A DNA stretch of 64,000 nt, from positions 2,542,001 to 2,606,000 of the forward strand of contig NZ_CP114264.1 in the NCBI RefSeq assembly GCF_027105055.1. The letters run 5' to 3'. Position 1 is the stretch's first letter, and each line of letters opens with the position of its first letter. Positions 45,822-54,127 of the stretch are shown piece after piece. The stretch is from Acinetobacter sp. TR3 (GTDB taxonomy: Bacteria; Pseudomonadota; Gammaproteobacteria; Pseudomonadales; Moraxellaceae). Both the position numbers and the translations under genes were made by a program. The notes under the pieces were generated by a model. The model had not been told where the DNA came from. It did not search any database and was given only the letters and a program-made list of their open reading frames with translations.

Positions 45822-47632
45822 GATTGATATACCTTGATCCTTGTTTTCTTAGCTTTACTGATATTCACATCTGTGATGTCAATAATCGGTGCTTTTTCGA
45901 GTCCATTCATGATTGCCCAAGCAATGTCTCCATGACCTGTTTCGGCTGATCGAGTTGTCACAAGTGTTTTATGACCTTGCCCACTTGTAAGAGCTTTCTT
46001 AATTGATAAAAAAGATTTAGCAATTACTAATTTTCCAGCATCAAATTGCAATCGTCTTCTTTCTAGCAGTTCCTTAGCACGTAGTCCCATTCTGATTTTT
46101 AGTTCAGGGTTATAGTTAAGTCGTTTTAGACTAGGGAAGAAATTTGAGACATGTTCTGCAACAGAAATACCATTCCCTGTATTATCGATACCAATAAACA
46201 CCACATTATAACGCTCGCAAATCTTCTTGATTTTTAATGCCTGTTCACTGGCTTTTAAACCTTTGAATTGATGTATTTCAAGAATACGATACGGACTTAA
46301 AGATGTTTTCGGTGGAGCAATAACTGCCAGTGCTGCATTGTCACCAGTGAACGAAGGGTCATAACCTAACCAGACTTCACCCTCATATGGCTTAGGTTGG
46401 AATGGATAAAAATCTTTCCAGACATTCCAAGAATCAACCATGTTTGTTTCAACGATTGACATCGGAAAGTATGATCCAGTGTCATCAATAAACTGGCATT
46501 CAAACAAATTCTGGAATTCATCATCAGGATATCTGCGTTTCAATGCTTCACGATTGAACCGGTCATATCCTGCATTTTCTGCATCAGTTAGCGTCACGAT
46601 TTGGCGGATCTTGCCATCAGGACATACCTGAGGTCGTTTTAGTGCAGAATGACTAACATCAATTTCAACTCTATTTTTCCGATTACCATCTGTTCCAGCC
46701 CAGAATGCATAAGCATCATGCAGAATGCTCGAGGGCGTTGAAATGTATATTTCTTTATACATTTTCTGAGATGCCATCGCTCCAGCAACCTTTTGGAAAG
46801 TTGCAAACTTACGAATCCAGAAAAACTCATCAATGACAACATCACCATGACGGCCTTGTGCAGTTAGAGCATTTGTCCCCAAATAATAAATTGTCGCTTG
46901 ACCTTGTGGGCCGTTAATTACAATCGGATCACCAGTTAATTCAAGCTCGATAGTTTCAAGAACAAAAGCACGGATATATTCGATAAACTGGAATGCTTGA
47001 GCTTTTGACGCTGATAAGAAAATCTTGTTTTTACCAGTTTTTAATAAGTCGATTAATGCCCATAAAGCAAAATAGAAAGTTGCACCAATCTGTCGTGACT
47101 TCAACATCATAAATATTTCAGCTTCCGATTTTTCAATCGTGTTGCCCCATTCATGCTGGAAGTCAAAGAAAATCTCTTTGAATGTATTTTCGAGGATCTC
47201 GAATTGTTCTTGTGTGATTTGGTTCTTCAGTTTCTTTTTACGTGATTTGGCATCTTTGTTACGATTTGCCAATTTCGGATTCAGATCAACTTCATTACCT
47301 TCACCCGACCGATAACGTTCAATCTTTGCAGATCGCTCAAGCATTCGCATAAGGAAGTCCATTTCCTTATAATTAGCATTGCTTTTGTTCTCTTTAAAAA
47401 TTAACGTAAGAAAGCGAGCACGTAACCCAAGAGTTACATCATCGAAAATATCTGCTTTTTCCCAACCATCTCGTTGTTTCCAACTTTCAACAGTTGATCG
47501 CTTTTCGCTAATATAAGTAGAAATTTCGGAGACAGATAAGCCTTGAGCGAACAAAAGTCGCCCTTTCTGGCGTGATGTCATTGCATCAAAAAATGAGGGT
47601 GCCCCATCCGTGGGACTTAATAGTGTTTCCAT
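45818..47632 (-). CDS. Terminase large subunit, ATPase/nuclease (P2 gpP family)
   Basis: This 604-residue packaging motor protein has an N-terminal helix-turn-helix-like segment (LSVSEISTYISEKRSTVESW, about 32-51). The ATPase domain has the Walker A-like MLKSRQIGATFYFA and Walker B DVVIDEFFW, with the catalytic Glu. The C-terminal RNase H-fold nuclease shows GYDPSFTGDNAA and GIDNTGNG. Length and order match P2 gpP (590). It is transcribed leftward from a divergent promoter region shared with the scaffold gene O. Confidence 0.92.
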   Translation of the reverse strand: METLLSPTDGAPSFFDAMTSRQKGRLLFAQGLSVSEISTYISEKRSTVESWKQRDGWEKADIFDDVTLGLRARFLTLIFKENKSNANYKEMDFLMRMLERSAKIERYRSGEGNEVDLNPKLANRNKDAKSRKKKLKNQITQEQFEILENTFKEIFFDFQHEWGNTIEKSEAEIFMMLKSRQIGATFYFALWALIDLLKTGKNKIFLSASKAQAFQFIEYIRAFVLETIELELTGDPIVINGPQGQATIYYLGTNALTAQGRHGDVVIDEFFWIRKFATFQKVAGAMASQKMYKEIYISTPSSILHDAYAFWAGTDGNRKNRVEIDVSHSALKRPQVCPDGKIRQIVTLTDAENAGYDRFNREALKRRYPDDEFQNLFECQFIDDTGSYFPMSIVETNMVDSWNVWKDFYPFQPKPYEGEVWLGYDPSFTGDNAALAVIAPPKTSLSPYRILEIHQFKGLKASEQALKIKKICERYNVVFIGIDNTGNGISVAEHVSNFFPSLKRLNYNPELKIRMGLRAKELLERRRLQFDAGKLVIAKSFLSIKKALTSGQGHKTLVTTRSAETGHGDIAWAIMNGLEKAPIIDITDVNISKAKKTRIKVYQS

Positions 47633-47675
47633 AACGTTATTAAACGTTAATGCTAGTTTTCTAACTAAAGTATGA

Positions 47676-47709
47676 AGTCCGAATATGTTCTATTCGGACT
47701 TTTGACATT
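47676..47709. promoter_or_regulatory. 34-bp dyad element, copy A, between divergent P and O operons
   Basis: GTCCGAAT and ATTCGGAC flank a 7-base spacer, followed by CTTTTGACATT. The same 34 bases with only two differences recur at 54034-54067, before gene V. P2 has activator-dependent late promoters at exactly these two places, so this is probably a binding site for an Ogr-like activator. No long T run follows, and a terminator would be pointless upstream of two divergent genes. Confidence 0.7.
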
Positions 47710-47778
47710 TGCAAAGCCTTTCACCAAAACATCAAACTTAAAGCCTATTCAAAGCACTCAGAATTTAATGGAGTAAAG

Positions 47779-48693
47779 ATGACTGCTTTACCAGGCGAAG
47801 GCCGTGTTGAAAAACGTTTCAGAGTTGCAAGAGAAGGACAAACCGTTGATGGTCGCCCTTTAGAACGCCAAGAATTACTTGAAATGGCATCAACCTACAA
47901 TATTGAATACTACGGTGGGCGCATCAATGTTGAGCATATTAAAGGTTGGTCTCCAGAACCTCCTTTTAATGCTTACGGTGACATCATCAGCGTGGAAGCA
48001 GTTGAAGAGAACGGATTGATGTGTTTATACAACACAATTTCAGCTCTCCCGAATCTTATTTCACTGAACAAAGCTGGTCAGAAAATTTACCCATCAATCG
48101 AGTTCTATCGAAACTTTGCTAATTCTGGCAAAGCGTATCAAGTTGGTTTAGGACTTACGGATGATCCTAACTGTCTCAATACTGAAGCAATCAAATTTTC
48201 AGCAAACAAAAATGTCGTAAAAACCTCACCAGATAAGGAAATCTTCATGAGTGAACAAAATACGCAAGATGAAAATAAAGGACTCTTGCAGCAAATTAAG
48301 GAACTGATGTCGCCTAAACCGAAACCAGTTGAAACACAAGATGATACAGTTGCTCAAGGTGTTCTTGTTGCATTAAAGGCAGTTACAGATCTTGCTAATG
48401 GGTTTGCAGAATTTAAAGTCGAAATTACGCAAAAACTAGATGGTCTTTCTACCCATACTGCGCAACCCCCAGCAACTGTTCCAAGTCCTGCTCCAGCTCC
48501 AGCTGTTCCGCCATCAACACCACCAGAACCTCAAAATTTTTCTAATCCAGCTGATGCATTTAATCAAGCATTACAACCATTACAACAACAGCTCAATACC
48601 CTGCAACAGTCGTTACAAACGCTTTCAACAACGCCAGTCAATACACCTCCTCCTGCACCAGGTAATGTTCAAGGTGGTGCTACACCTTACTAA
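47779..48693 (+). CDS. Capsid scaffolding protein (P2 gpO family)
   Basis: This 304-residue gpO-type scaffold/maturation protease has an N-terminal protease part (RFRVAREGQTVDGRPLERQ, then YGGRINVEHIKGW with a probable catalytic His at residue 55). A Pro/Ala-rich linker follows (near 230-255), and the C-terminal Gln-rich helix (ALQPLQQQLNTLQQSLQTL) should bind the capsid protein during assembly. It is the first gene of the rightward late operon, with GGAG 5 bases before the ATG. Confidence 0.88.
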   Translation: MTALPGEGRVEKRFRVAREGQTVDGRPLERQELLEMASTYNIEYYGGRINVEHIKGWSPEPPFNAYGDIISVEAVEENGLMCLYNTISALPNLISLNKAGQKIYPSIEFYRNFANSGKAYQVGLGLTDDPNCLNTEAIKFSANKNVVKTSPDKEIFMSEQNTQDENKGLLQQIKELMSPKPKPVETQDDTVAQGVLVALKAVTDLANGFAEFKVEITQKLDGLSTHTAQPPATVPSPAPAPAVPPSTPPEPQNFSNPADAFNQALQPLQQQLNTLQQSLQTLSTTPVNTPPPAPGNVQGGATPY

Positions 48694-48748
48694 CTTTTCA
48701 GGATGAAAATTAGTAACAAACGCAATGAAATAAAAGGACTTAATTAAC

Positions 48749-49786
48749 ATGGCACGAGTTGTATTAAACGCATTAACGAAAGCAATATTCACTCAATATC
48801 AAAATGATATTGCTGGTTTAAATGGCGTTCCGAATGTTCGTGAAAATTTCACGGTTATCCCTGCTGTTGAACAACGCATCATTGCAGCTTATCAAGAAAG
48901 CGATGACTTCCTTCGTCAAATCAATATTTATCCAGTCGATAATCAAGCTGGTGAAAAAATTGGAATGGGCGTTGGTACAACCATTGCAAGCACAACCGAT
49001 ACTCGAACAGGACCTCGACGTCCAATTTCTGTTGGTGAAACAAAACATCTAGATTCTTATTTGTGTACGCAAACGAACTATGATGTTGCGTATAAATGGT
49101 CACTACTAAATGCATGGCGCCACCGTCCCGAATTTAAAAAGAATCTTGCTGTAATGGTCACAAATGCGATTGCTCTAGACAAGATTACTATCGGCTTTAA
49201 TGGTATTTATCGAGCAGCCAATTCAGATCGTGAAGCTTTTCCACTCTTACAGGATGTAAAACGTGGTTGGTTGCAACGCATCCGTGAAGTTGCTCCTGAA
49301 CAAGTTTATTCAGGTATCACGCCAGATGGGAATGGTGGTCATAAAATTACTGTCGGTCCAAATGGTGAATACAAGACATTAGATGGCTTAGTTGAAACTG
49401 CCATTCAAACGTTTATTGCACCTCAATATCGTCGACGCAAAGATTTAGTCGCGATTACTGGTAGTGGTGTTATTGCTGAGAAATACTTACCTCTTCTCGA
49501 TCGCACACAAGATCCTACAGAACAAATTGCTGCACGTACAATTTACGCAAATCAAATTTTGGGTACCTTGCAACCAGTTTTACCACCGCAATTTCCTGAA
49601 AATACCATCTTTATCACAACATTAAAGAATTTATCTATTTACCTCCAATCAGGAACATTGGTGCGTAGCATTGTTGTAGAACCAGCTTGGGATCGTGATG
49701 TCGACTATCAATCGATTAATGAAGATTATGTCGTTGAAGATTACGACCTCTGCGTATTGTTAGAAAATATTGAGGTACAAGCCTAA
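48749..49786 (+). CDS. Major capsid protein (P2 gpN family)
   Basis: This 345-residue HK97-fold capsid protein follows the P2 pattern. It opens MARVVLNALTKAIFTQYQND, and later has FLRQINIYPVDNQAGEKIGMG and YDVAYKWSLLNAWRHRPEF, and closes VDYQSINEDYVVEDYDLCVLLENIE. Length and all conserved blocks agree with gpN (357). It should be cleaved and assembled with the help of the gpO protein encoded upstream. Confidence 0.93.
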   Translation: MARVVLNALTKAIFTQYQNDIAGLNGVPNVRENFTVIPAVEQRIIAAYQESDDFLRQINIYPVDNQAGEKIGMGVGTTIASTTDTRTGPRRPISVGETKHLDSYLCTQTNYDVAYKWSLLNAWRHRPEFKKNLAVMVTNAIALDKITIGFNGIYRAANSDREAFPLLQDVKRGWLQRIREVAPEQVYSGITPDGNGGHKITVGPNGEYKTLDGLVETAIQTFIAPQYRRRKDLVAITGSGVIAEKYLPLLDRTQDPTEQIAARTIYANQILGTLQPVLPPQFPENTIFITTLKNLSIYLQSGTLVRSIVVEPAWDRDVDYQSINEDYVVEDYDLCVLLENIEVQA

Positions 49787-50697
49787 TGGGTCGTGATATT
49801 GGTTTGAATATGCGCCAACACCGTGAAAAACAATTGGTGTTGAAAGCTCAGCGAGAACGTGAAGCTCAACGTCCTTCACATCTTTTTAAAAAATCTCAAC
49901 AGCAAATTGCCGTGGATCTCGCTTCAGGTTCTGATCAAACTGTTGAATCACTTGTTCAGCAGAATACGGATGGCTCTGTTTCAATTATTGAACAGAATAT
50001 TGAACTTCGATTGCAAAGCTATTTAGATCAACTTAGCAATATTCGTGCTGTTGATAAAAAAGTGGAATTCAAGAAGCTGTGGCTTCCTGAATTTCAGGGT
50101 TTTATTGATGCTTCACTGGCTCAATCACCAGCCGAGCAAAATACTGCATTGATGTATTTAATGGCATGGGCTATTGATACTGACAATTTCAAACTAGCAC
50201 TTCAAATTGGTCAGCATGGAATTTTGAATGGCATGGTTATGCCTGAAAAATTCAAACGCACCGTCGCTGAAGTACTTGCAGAAAATGTCGCTGAAGCTTG
50301 CATTAAAGATGTAGAGCTTGGCGTAGAAAATGCATCAGTTCTAGAATCCATTACTGAGCTGGTTCGTGGTGAAGATATTGTAAATGAAGCACATGCCAAA
50401 ATTTACAAAGCATTTGGTCTAGCCATTTCAGAATCTCGACCAGCCGAAGCTTTAGAAGCATTTAAAAATGCATTACGTTTGCATGACAAATCAGGTGTTA
50501 AGAAAAATATCGAACAACTGGAGCGTCTACTTAAACGTAATACAACCGAGTCGTCCCACGACAAACCGAGCGACTCACAGGACGTAACAACAACTTCGGT
50601 TGATGCGACGACTCCTGTGTCCACCGCTCCCAATGTTATGGATACGCATTCAACAGATGGTTCATCATCTGATAGCTCACCAACTTCAAGCGAATAG
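49786..50697 (+). CDS. Terminase small subunit / endonuclease (P2 gpM family)
   Basis: This 303-residue protein starts in the stop of the capsid gene (TAATG). Its core (FKKLWLPEFQGFIDASLA, then LMYLMAWAIDTDNFKLALQI) matches the P2 gpM small terminase family, which recognises and cuts cos. The extra C-terminal 50 residues are a Ser/Thr/Asp-rich, low-complexity tail not typical of gpM (247 residues in P2). GAGG precedes the ATG. Confidence 0.88.
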   Translation: MGRDIGLNMRQHREKQLVLKAQREREAQRPSHLFKKSQQQIAVDLASGSDQTVESLVQQNTDGSVSIIEQNIELRLQSYLDQLSNIRAVDKKVEFKKLWLPEFQGFIDASLAQSPAEQNTALMYLMAWAIDTDNFKLALQIGQHGILNGMVMPEKFKRTVAEVLAENVAEACIKDVELGVENASVLESITELVRGEDIVNEAHAKIYKAFGLAISESRPAEALEAFKNALRLHDKSGVKKNIEQLERLLKRNTTESSHDKPSDSQDVTTTSVDATTPVSTAPNVMDTHSTDGSSSDSSPTSSE

Positions 50698-50704
50698 GTG
50701 AACT

Positions 50705-51115
50705 ATGCTGCTCAATAATTCATTGTCTGAAACCGTAGTTCAAAACCCACGTGAAGGCTATCCAAGCATTAGTGTGACTGAACTACTCAGCGAAGTACGT
50801 CTAGATGCATCAAAAGGCAATGAATTATTAGCTTCAAACATCGAAGCTGCAATGGACACGGTCAATAACCAATTAATCGGTAAACATTACCTCGTTGCAC
50901 CTTTAACTGTAGACCAAACACGATTTTATAAACGTGCTGTTTGTAATGAAGCTGCTGCTGTGATCGCTGAAGATAATAAAGACTTTGATACAAGTTCTAC
51001 AGGTCAAATACGTGGCGAAAATGGTCTGGATAAGGTAACGAGTCTTCGTCGCAATGTGAATTATGCGATTGCTGATTTGACAAATCGCAAACGTAACCGA
51101 GTGAGATTGCTATGA
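50705..51115 (+). CDS. Head completion/stabilisation protein (P2 gpL family)
   Basis: This 136-residue protein contains YPSISVTELLSEVRLDA, then NNQLIGKHYL and FYKRAVCNEAAAVIAEDN and the C-terminal NVNYAIADLTNRKRNRVRLL. Together these match gpL, which closes the filled head at the portal. It is slightly shorter than P2 gpL. Its stop overlaps the start of gene X (ATGA). Confidence 0.87.
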   Translation: MLLNNSLSETVVQNPREGYPSISVTELLSEVRLDASKGNELLASNIEAAMDTVNNQLIGKHYLVAPLTVDQTRFYKRAVCNEAAAVIAEDNKDFDTSSTGQIRGENGLDKVTSLRRNVNYAIADLTNRKRNRVRLL

Positions 51116-51318
51116 CACGGATCGTCAAAGCAATGCAGAACGACACACTTGATACTGTTGCATATCGTGAATATGGCGATAAATCTGCACTCTATTTACC
51201 TGAAATCATGGAACTCAATCCACGTTTACACCATGTAATTTTAGCAACCCATCAACAAGTCTTATTGCCCGACTATATCAAGGCAGCAACGAACGAAACC
51301 CTAAAACTTTGGGACTAG
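51112..51318 (+). CDS. Tail protein X (LysM-like, P2 gpX family)
   Basis: This 68-residue protein contains AMQNDTLDTVAYREYG, then VLLPDYI. It is the small LysM-like tail protein X found after the head completion gene in P2-like phages, thought to help form the tail baseplate or spike. Size and position agree exactly with gpX (67 residues). Confidence 0.88.
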   Translation: MTRIVKAMQNDTLDTVAYREYGDKSALYLPEIMELNPRLHHVILATHQQVLLPDYIKAATNETLKLWD

Positions 51319-51332
51319 ATAAAGGAATATCT

Positions 51333-51668
51333 ATGCCGTGGAAAAACCAAACATTTTTTGAGTGGTTGTATACCATTCTCATGAGTTACTGGTGGATCTT
51401 TGCCAGCTTTATTTTGACTGTACTTATCGCAGTTTTTCGTACAGCAAAAAAATATGGAAAGGTCGATTGGCTGGAAGCCATTATTTGTGGACTTCTGACG
51501 ATTGCGATTTCAAGCAGTTTATCCTGGATAAATTTGCCCAATGAAGTTGGCATTTTTTTAGGCGGTGTCATCGGATTTAAAGGCACAAAATGGGTCGATC
51601 AGAAGTTTTCTGAAAAATATGATCAGACTTTTGGATCAAATTATCAAAATGACAAGGATGAGTCATGA
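51333..51668 (+). CDS. Phage holin (lambda/HP1 class, phage_holin_3 type)
   Basis: The ATG at 51333 (AAGGA 6 bases upstream) gives 111 residues; an upstream in-frame start at 51309 lies inside gene X. Three hydrophobic stretches (about 11-29, 45-60 and 65-82), basic and acidic ends, and the context directly before an endolysin support a pore-forming holin that times lysis. The sequence WLEAIICGLLTIAISSSL and GVIGFKGTKWVDQ resembles the phage_holin_3 group. Confidence 0.78.
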   Translation: MPWKNQTFFEWLYTILMSYWWIFASFILTVLIAVFRTAKKYGKVDWLEAIICGLLTIAISSSLSWINLPNEVGIFLGGVIGFKGTKWVDQKFSEKYDQTFGSNYQNDKDES

Positions 51669-52210
51669 ATATAGATAAGCTTCTCGCAGATTTGATTGAT
51701 CGTGAAGGTGGTTATGTCAATAATCCAGCAGATCGTGGTGGTGCTACAAAATACGGTATTACAGAATCAGTCGCTCGTTCATTCGGCTATAAAGGATCTA
51801 TGCAAGATTTACCACGTACTCTTGCTGAACAGATCTATAAAAAAATTTATTGGCTCAATCCACGATTTGATCAAATCAATAATATTTCACCAGAAGTGGC
51901 TGAAGAATTGTTAGATACAGGTGTAAATTGTGGCGTTGGCTTTGCAAAGCCATTGTTACAACGTGCGCTCAATCTTTTAAATAATCAAGGTAAAGGCGGA
52001 TGGGCTGATTTGACCATTGATGGAATTTATGGTGAAGCGACTCTGGCTGCATTACGCACCTACTTAAATAAACGTGGTACAGAAGGTACAGCTACGATCT
52101 GCAAAGTTCTGAATATTTTGCAAGGTAACCGCTACATTGAAATCTGTGAACGCAATCCATCCCAAGAACAATTCTTTTTCGGTTGGATTGCCAATCGTGT
52201 AGTCATTTAA
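51665..52210 (+). CDS. Endolysin, N-acetylmuramidase (GH108 family)
   Basis: This 181-residue protein begins with the GH108 catalytic motif: EGGYVNNPADRGGATKYGI (residues 14-32), where Glu14 is the proposed catalytic acid. It is followed by the conserved YWLNPRFD segment and a C-terminal peptidoglycan-binding-like part (DLTIDGIYGEATLAALRTYL). It would cut the glycan backbone after the holin opens the membrane. It overlaps the holin stop by four bases. No signal peptide is seen, so it depends on the holin. Confidence 0.88.
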   Translation: MNIDKLLADLIDREGGYVNNPADRGGATKYGITESVARSFGYKGSMQDLPRTLAEQIYKKIYWLNPRFDQINNISPEVAEELLDTGVNCGVGFAKPLLQRALNLLNNQGKGGWADLTIDGIYGEATLAALRTYLNKRGTEGTATICKVLNILQGNRYIEICERNPSQEQFFFGWIANRVVI

Positions 52211-52221
52211 GGATATGACGC

Positions 52222-52608
52222 ATGAAAAAACTAGCCGAGCTAAAAAGTTATATTACAGACAAACAGCCTATTTTGACTGACGATAAAATACATATTTTTA
52301 TTATCAACGGCAGCTATGTTGGTGGCTATTTAAACTATACAGCTCGGCTATTATTTCTTGATTGTCGTATAGATCCAATTCTCATACTTGCCTTAATTAA
52401 AAACTGGCTCAGAGAAAACAATCGACACCTTGATACAACCCAAATAAATGAAATTGAACTAAGTTTCAGCAGCGAAGTTATTGATACAAACACATTCGAT
52501 CTTGAAATTGACTTTCCGCAAAGAGAGAAATTAAACGTAACACCAGAAACATATTCAATATGCCCAACACCTGTTTGGGATGATCAGCATGGATTTGTGG
52601 AAAAATGA
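52222..52608 (+). CDS. Tail completion protein R (P2 gpR family)
   Basis: This 128-residue protein begins MKKLAELKSYI, then shows YTARLLFLDCRIDPILIL and the DTTQINEIELSFSSE strand, as in gpR-type proteins needed to finish the tail tip. Position between lysis genes and gpS agrees with P2. AAGGA lies upstream of the ATG and the stop overlaps gene S (ATGA). I see no spanin (lysB/lysC) genes between endolysin and R. Confidence 0.78.
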   Translation: MKKLAELKSYITDKQPILTDDKIHIFIINGSYVGGYLNYTARLLFLDCRIDPILILALIKNWLRENNRHLDTTQINEIELSFSSEVIDTNTFDLEIDFPQREKLNVTPETYSICPTPVWDDQHGFVEK

Positions 52609-53042
52609 ATTTTTCAGCCTTAAACCATTGGTTAGATAGTCTTGCATTATCCCTCAGCTCAACAGAAATGCGAATGCTGATGCGAGTCATAGCACAAGGC
52701 TTACGAACACGTATGCGTGACCGTATAAAACAACAACAAAATCCAGATGGTACAAAATTCATTCCTCGTAAACGTGATCAGATCGGGAATATCCGCAGAA
52801 CTGGAGCTATGTTCCAGCGAATCAATGCATATATAAAAACAGATTATTCAAAAGATCATGCAGCAGTTGGTTTTGCACACCGTACTGCCAAGATTGCACG
52901 AATCCACCAGTACGCACTCACTCGACGACCATCACCGATTGCAAAACCTGTAGCTTACGCAAAACGAGAACTTGTTGGTTTCAGTGATGATGACGTGAGC
53001 TGGATCAAAACCACTATCCTTGATTTTATGAGTAAAAAATAA
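52605..53042 (+). CDS. Phage virion morphogenesis / tail completion protein (P2 gpS family)
   Basis: This 145-residue basic protein contains LRTRMRDRIKQQQNPDGTKF, then VGFAHRTAKIARIHQYALTR, the core of the gpS/Mu G family of tail terminator or completion proteins. Its size matches gpS (150). It overlaps gpR by 4 bases and com by 1 base, so a translationally coupled run continues into com. Confidence 0.85.
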   Translation: MNFSALNHWLDSLALSLSSTEMRMLMRVIAQGLRTRMRDRIKQQQNPDGTKFIPRKRDQIGNIRRTGAMFQRINAYIKTDYSKDHAAVGFAHRTAKIARIHQYALTRRPSPIAKPVAYAKRELVGFSDDDVSWIKTTILDFMSKK

Positions 53043-53248
53043 TGCGAGATTTTAGATGCACATGCGGAAGACTACTCGCACAAGTTGAAGATAAACCTAT
53101 AACAATTATTATTAAATGCCCTCGATGTAAGGTGCTAAATCACTGGAACGCCTCGAGCGTCAGGTCAGACAGCCAAGAGCTGCAAACGGAGACAGTAAAT
53201 GTCAGCAGCAAAGGTAAACAACCAGAACGAAAGCAATGTCACTTATAA
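53042..53248 (+). CDS. com: Com-family zinc-finger translational regulator
   Basis: This 68-residue protein has the signature of Mu Com: FRCTCGRLLA near the N-terminus and IIIKCPRCK at about 22-30, with zinc ligands Cys6, Cys8, Cys26 and Cys29. In Mu, Com binds the mom mRNA and unmasks its ribosome-binding site. Here the next gene is a Dam-type methylase whose Shine-Dalgarno and first 50 bases lie within the com coding sequence, in another frame. By analogy Com probably controls translation of this DNA-modification gene. Confidence 0.82.
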   Translation: MRDFRCTCGRLLAQVEDKPITIIIKCPRCKVLNHWNASSVRSDSQELQTETVNVSSKGKQPERKQCHL

Positions 53249-54035
53249 CCCATCTGGACGCTCATTCAGTGGCTGGCTTGGCGGTAAATCACAATTGGCT
53301 CGTACCATTATCGAACTTATGCCCGAACATCGATATTATTGCGAAGTTTTCGCTGGAGCAGCGTGGGTATTATTTAAGAAGACACCGAGTTACGGTGAAA
53401 CTATTAATGATATTAATGGCGATCTAATCAACTTATACCGTGTTTTCAAATATCATCCCGATGCTTTGGTGAAAGAATTTGAAACGCAATTGATTTGTCG
53501 AGATGAGTTTTTACGTGCAAGATCTGAAGAATCGAAATCACTGACTGACATTCAACGAGCAGCTCGCTTTTATTATTTATTGCGAACCTGTTATGGTGCA
53601 CGTATTCATAACCCAAGTTTTAGCTCCCATACGATCAGACCAGGTAATCTAAAACTTGGAGAAGATCTTCGAGAGTTTTTACAAACGATTCATCAGCGTT
53701 TGCAACGAGTTACGATCGAAAATCTATCATATGATCATTTGATCTTACAAAAAGATCATAAAGACATGCTGTTTTATTTAGATCCACCCTATTATCAGTG
53801 TGAAAAATATTATGGTAATGACATTTTCAGTCGTGATGATTTCATCAAACTTCGTGACATTTTAAAGAACATTGAAGGAAAATTTATTCTCAGCTTGAAT
53901 GATGTACCTCAGGTCAGAGAAATTTTTGCAGACTTTTATTTCATTGAAAAGAAAATCCGCTGGTCTGTAAATGCGACTTCAACAAATGAGCAATTGGGTA
54001 ATGAACTGATCATTACCAACTTTGCACCTAAGTAG
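53199..54035 (+). CDS. dam: DNA adenine methylase (Dam/D12 class)
   Basis: This 278-residue class D12 N6-adenine methyltransferase has the SAM-binding FSGWLGGKSQLA (23-34), FAGAAWVLF (51-59), the catalytic DPPYYQ (195-200), and a C-terminal NEQLGNELIITNF. The start is supported by GGAG 7 bases before the ATG, inside com. Phage Dam enzymes modify phage DNA to avoid host restriction. The 50-base overlap with com suggests translational control. Recognition of GATC is likely but not proven. Confidence 0.9.
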   Translation: MSAAKVNNQNESNVTYNPSGRSFSGWLGGKSQLARTIIELMPEHRYYCEVFAGAAWVLFKKTPSYGETINDINGDLINLYRVFKYHPDALVKEFETQLICRDEFLRARSEESKSLTDIQRAARFYYLLRTCYGARIHNPSFSSHTIRPGNLKLGEDLREFLQTIHQRLQRVTIENLSYDHLILQKDHKDMLFYLDPPYYQCEKYYGNDIFSRDDFIKLRDILKNIEGKFILSLNDVPQVREIFADFYFIEKKIRWSVNATSTNEQLGNELIITNFAPK

Positions 54036-54067
54036 TCCGAATACGTTCTATTCGGACTTTGGACATT
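54034..54067. promoter_or_regulatory. 34-bp dyad element, copy B, between dam and gene V
   Basis: It has the same dyad GTCCGAAT-N7-ATTCGGAC as copy A at 47676-47709, with 32 of 34 bases identical. It begins at the dam stop codon and precedes the V-W-J-I operon, as expected for the P2 PV late promoter activator site. Confidence 0.7.
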
Positions 54068-54081
54068 AGAAATATTTTTTC

Positions 54082-54116
54082 AAAAAGCCCATGATCATTT
54101 TCATGGGTTTTTTTTT
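54082..54116 (+). terminator. Strong hairpin with T run directly before gene V
   Basis: CCCATGA (54088-54094) pairs with TCATGGG (54101-54107), extended by A-T pairs, with a 9-base T run. As a terminator it would end the O-to-dam transcript, but it also lies between the putative activator site and the V start codon. Confidence 0.8.
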
Positions 54117-54127
54117 GATTTTTGAAT

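Noticed and set aside
47676..47709. Copy A of the dyad element as a transcription terminator
   Set aside because: It lies upstream of two divergent operons where nothing needs terminating, and it lacks a long T run.
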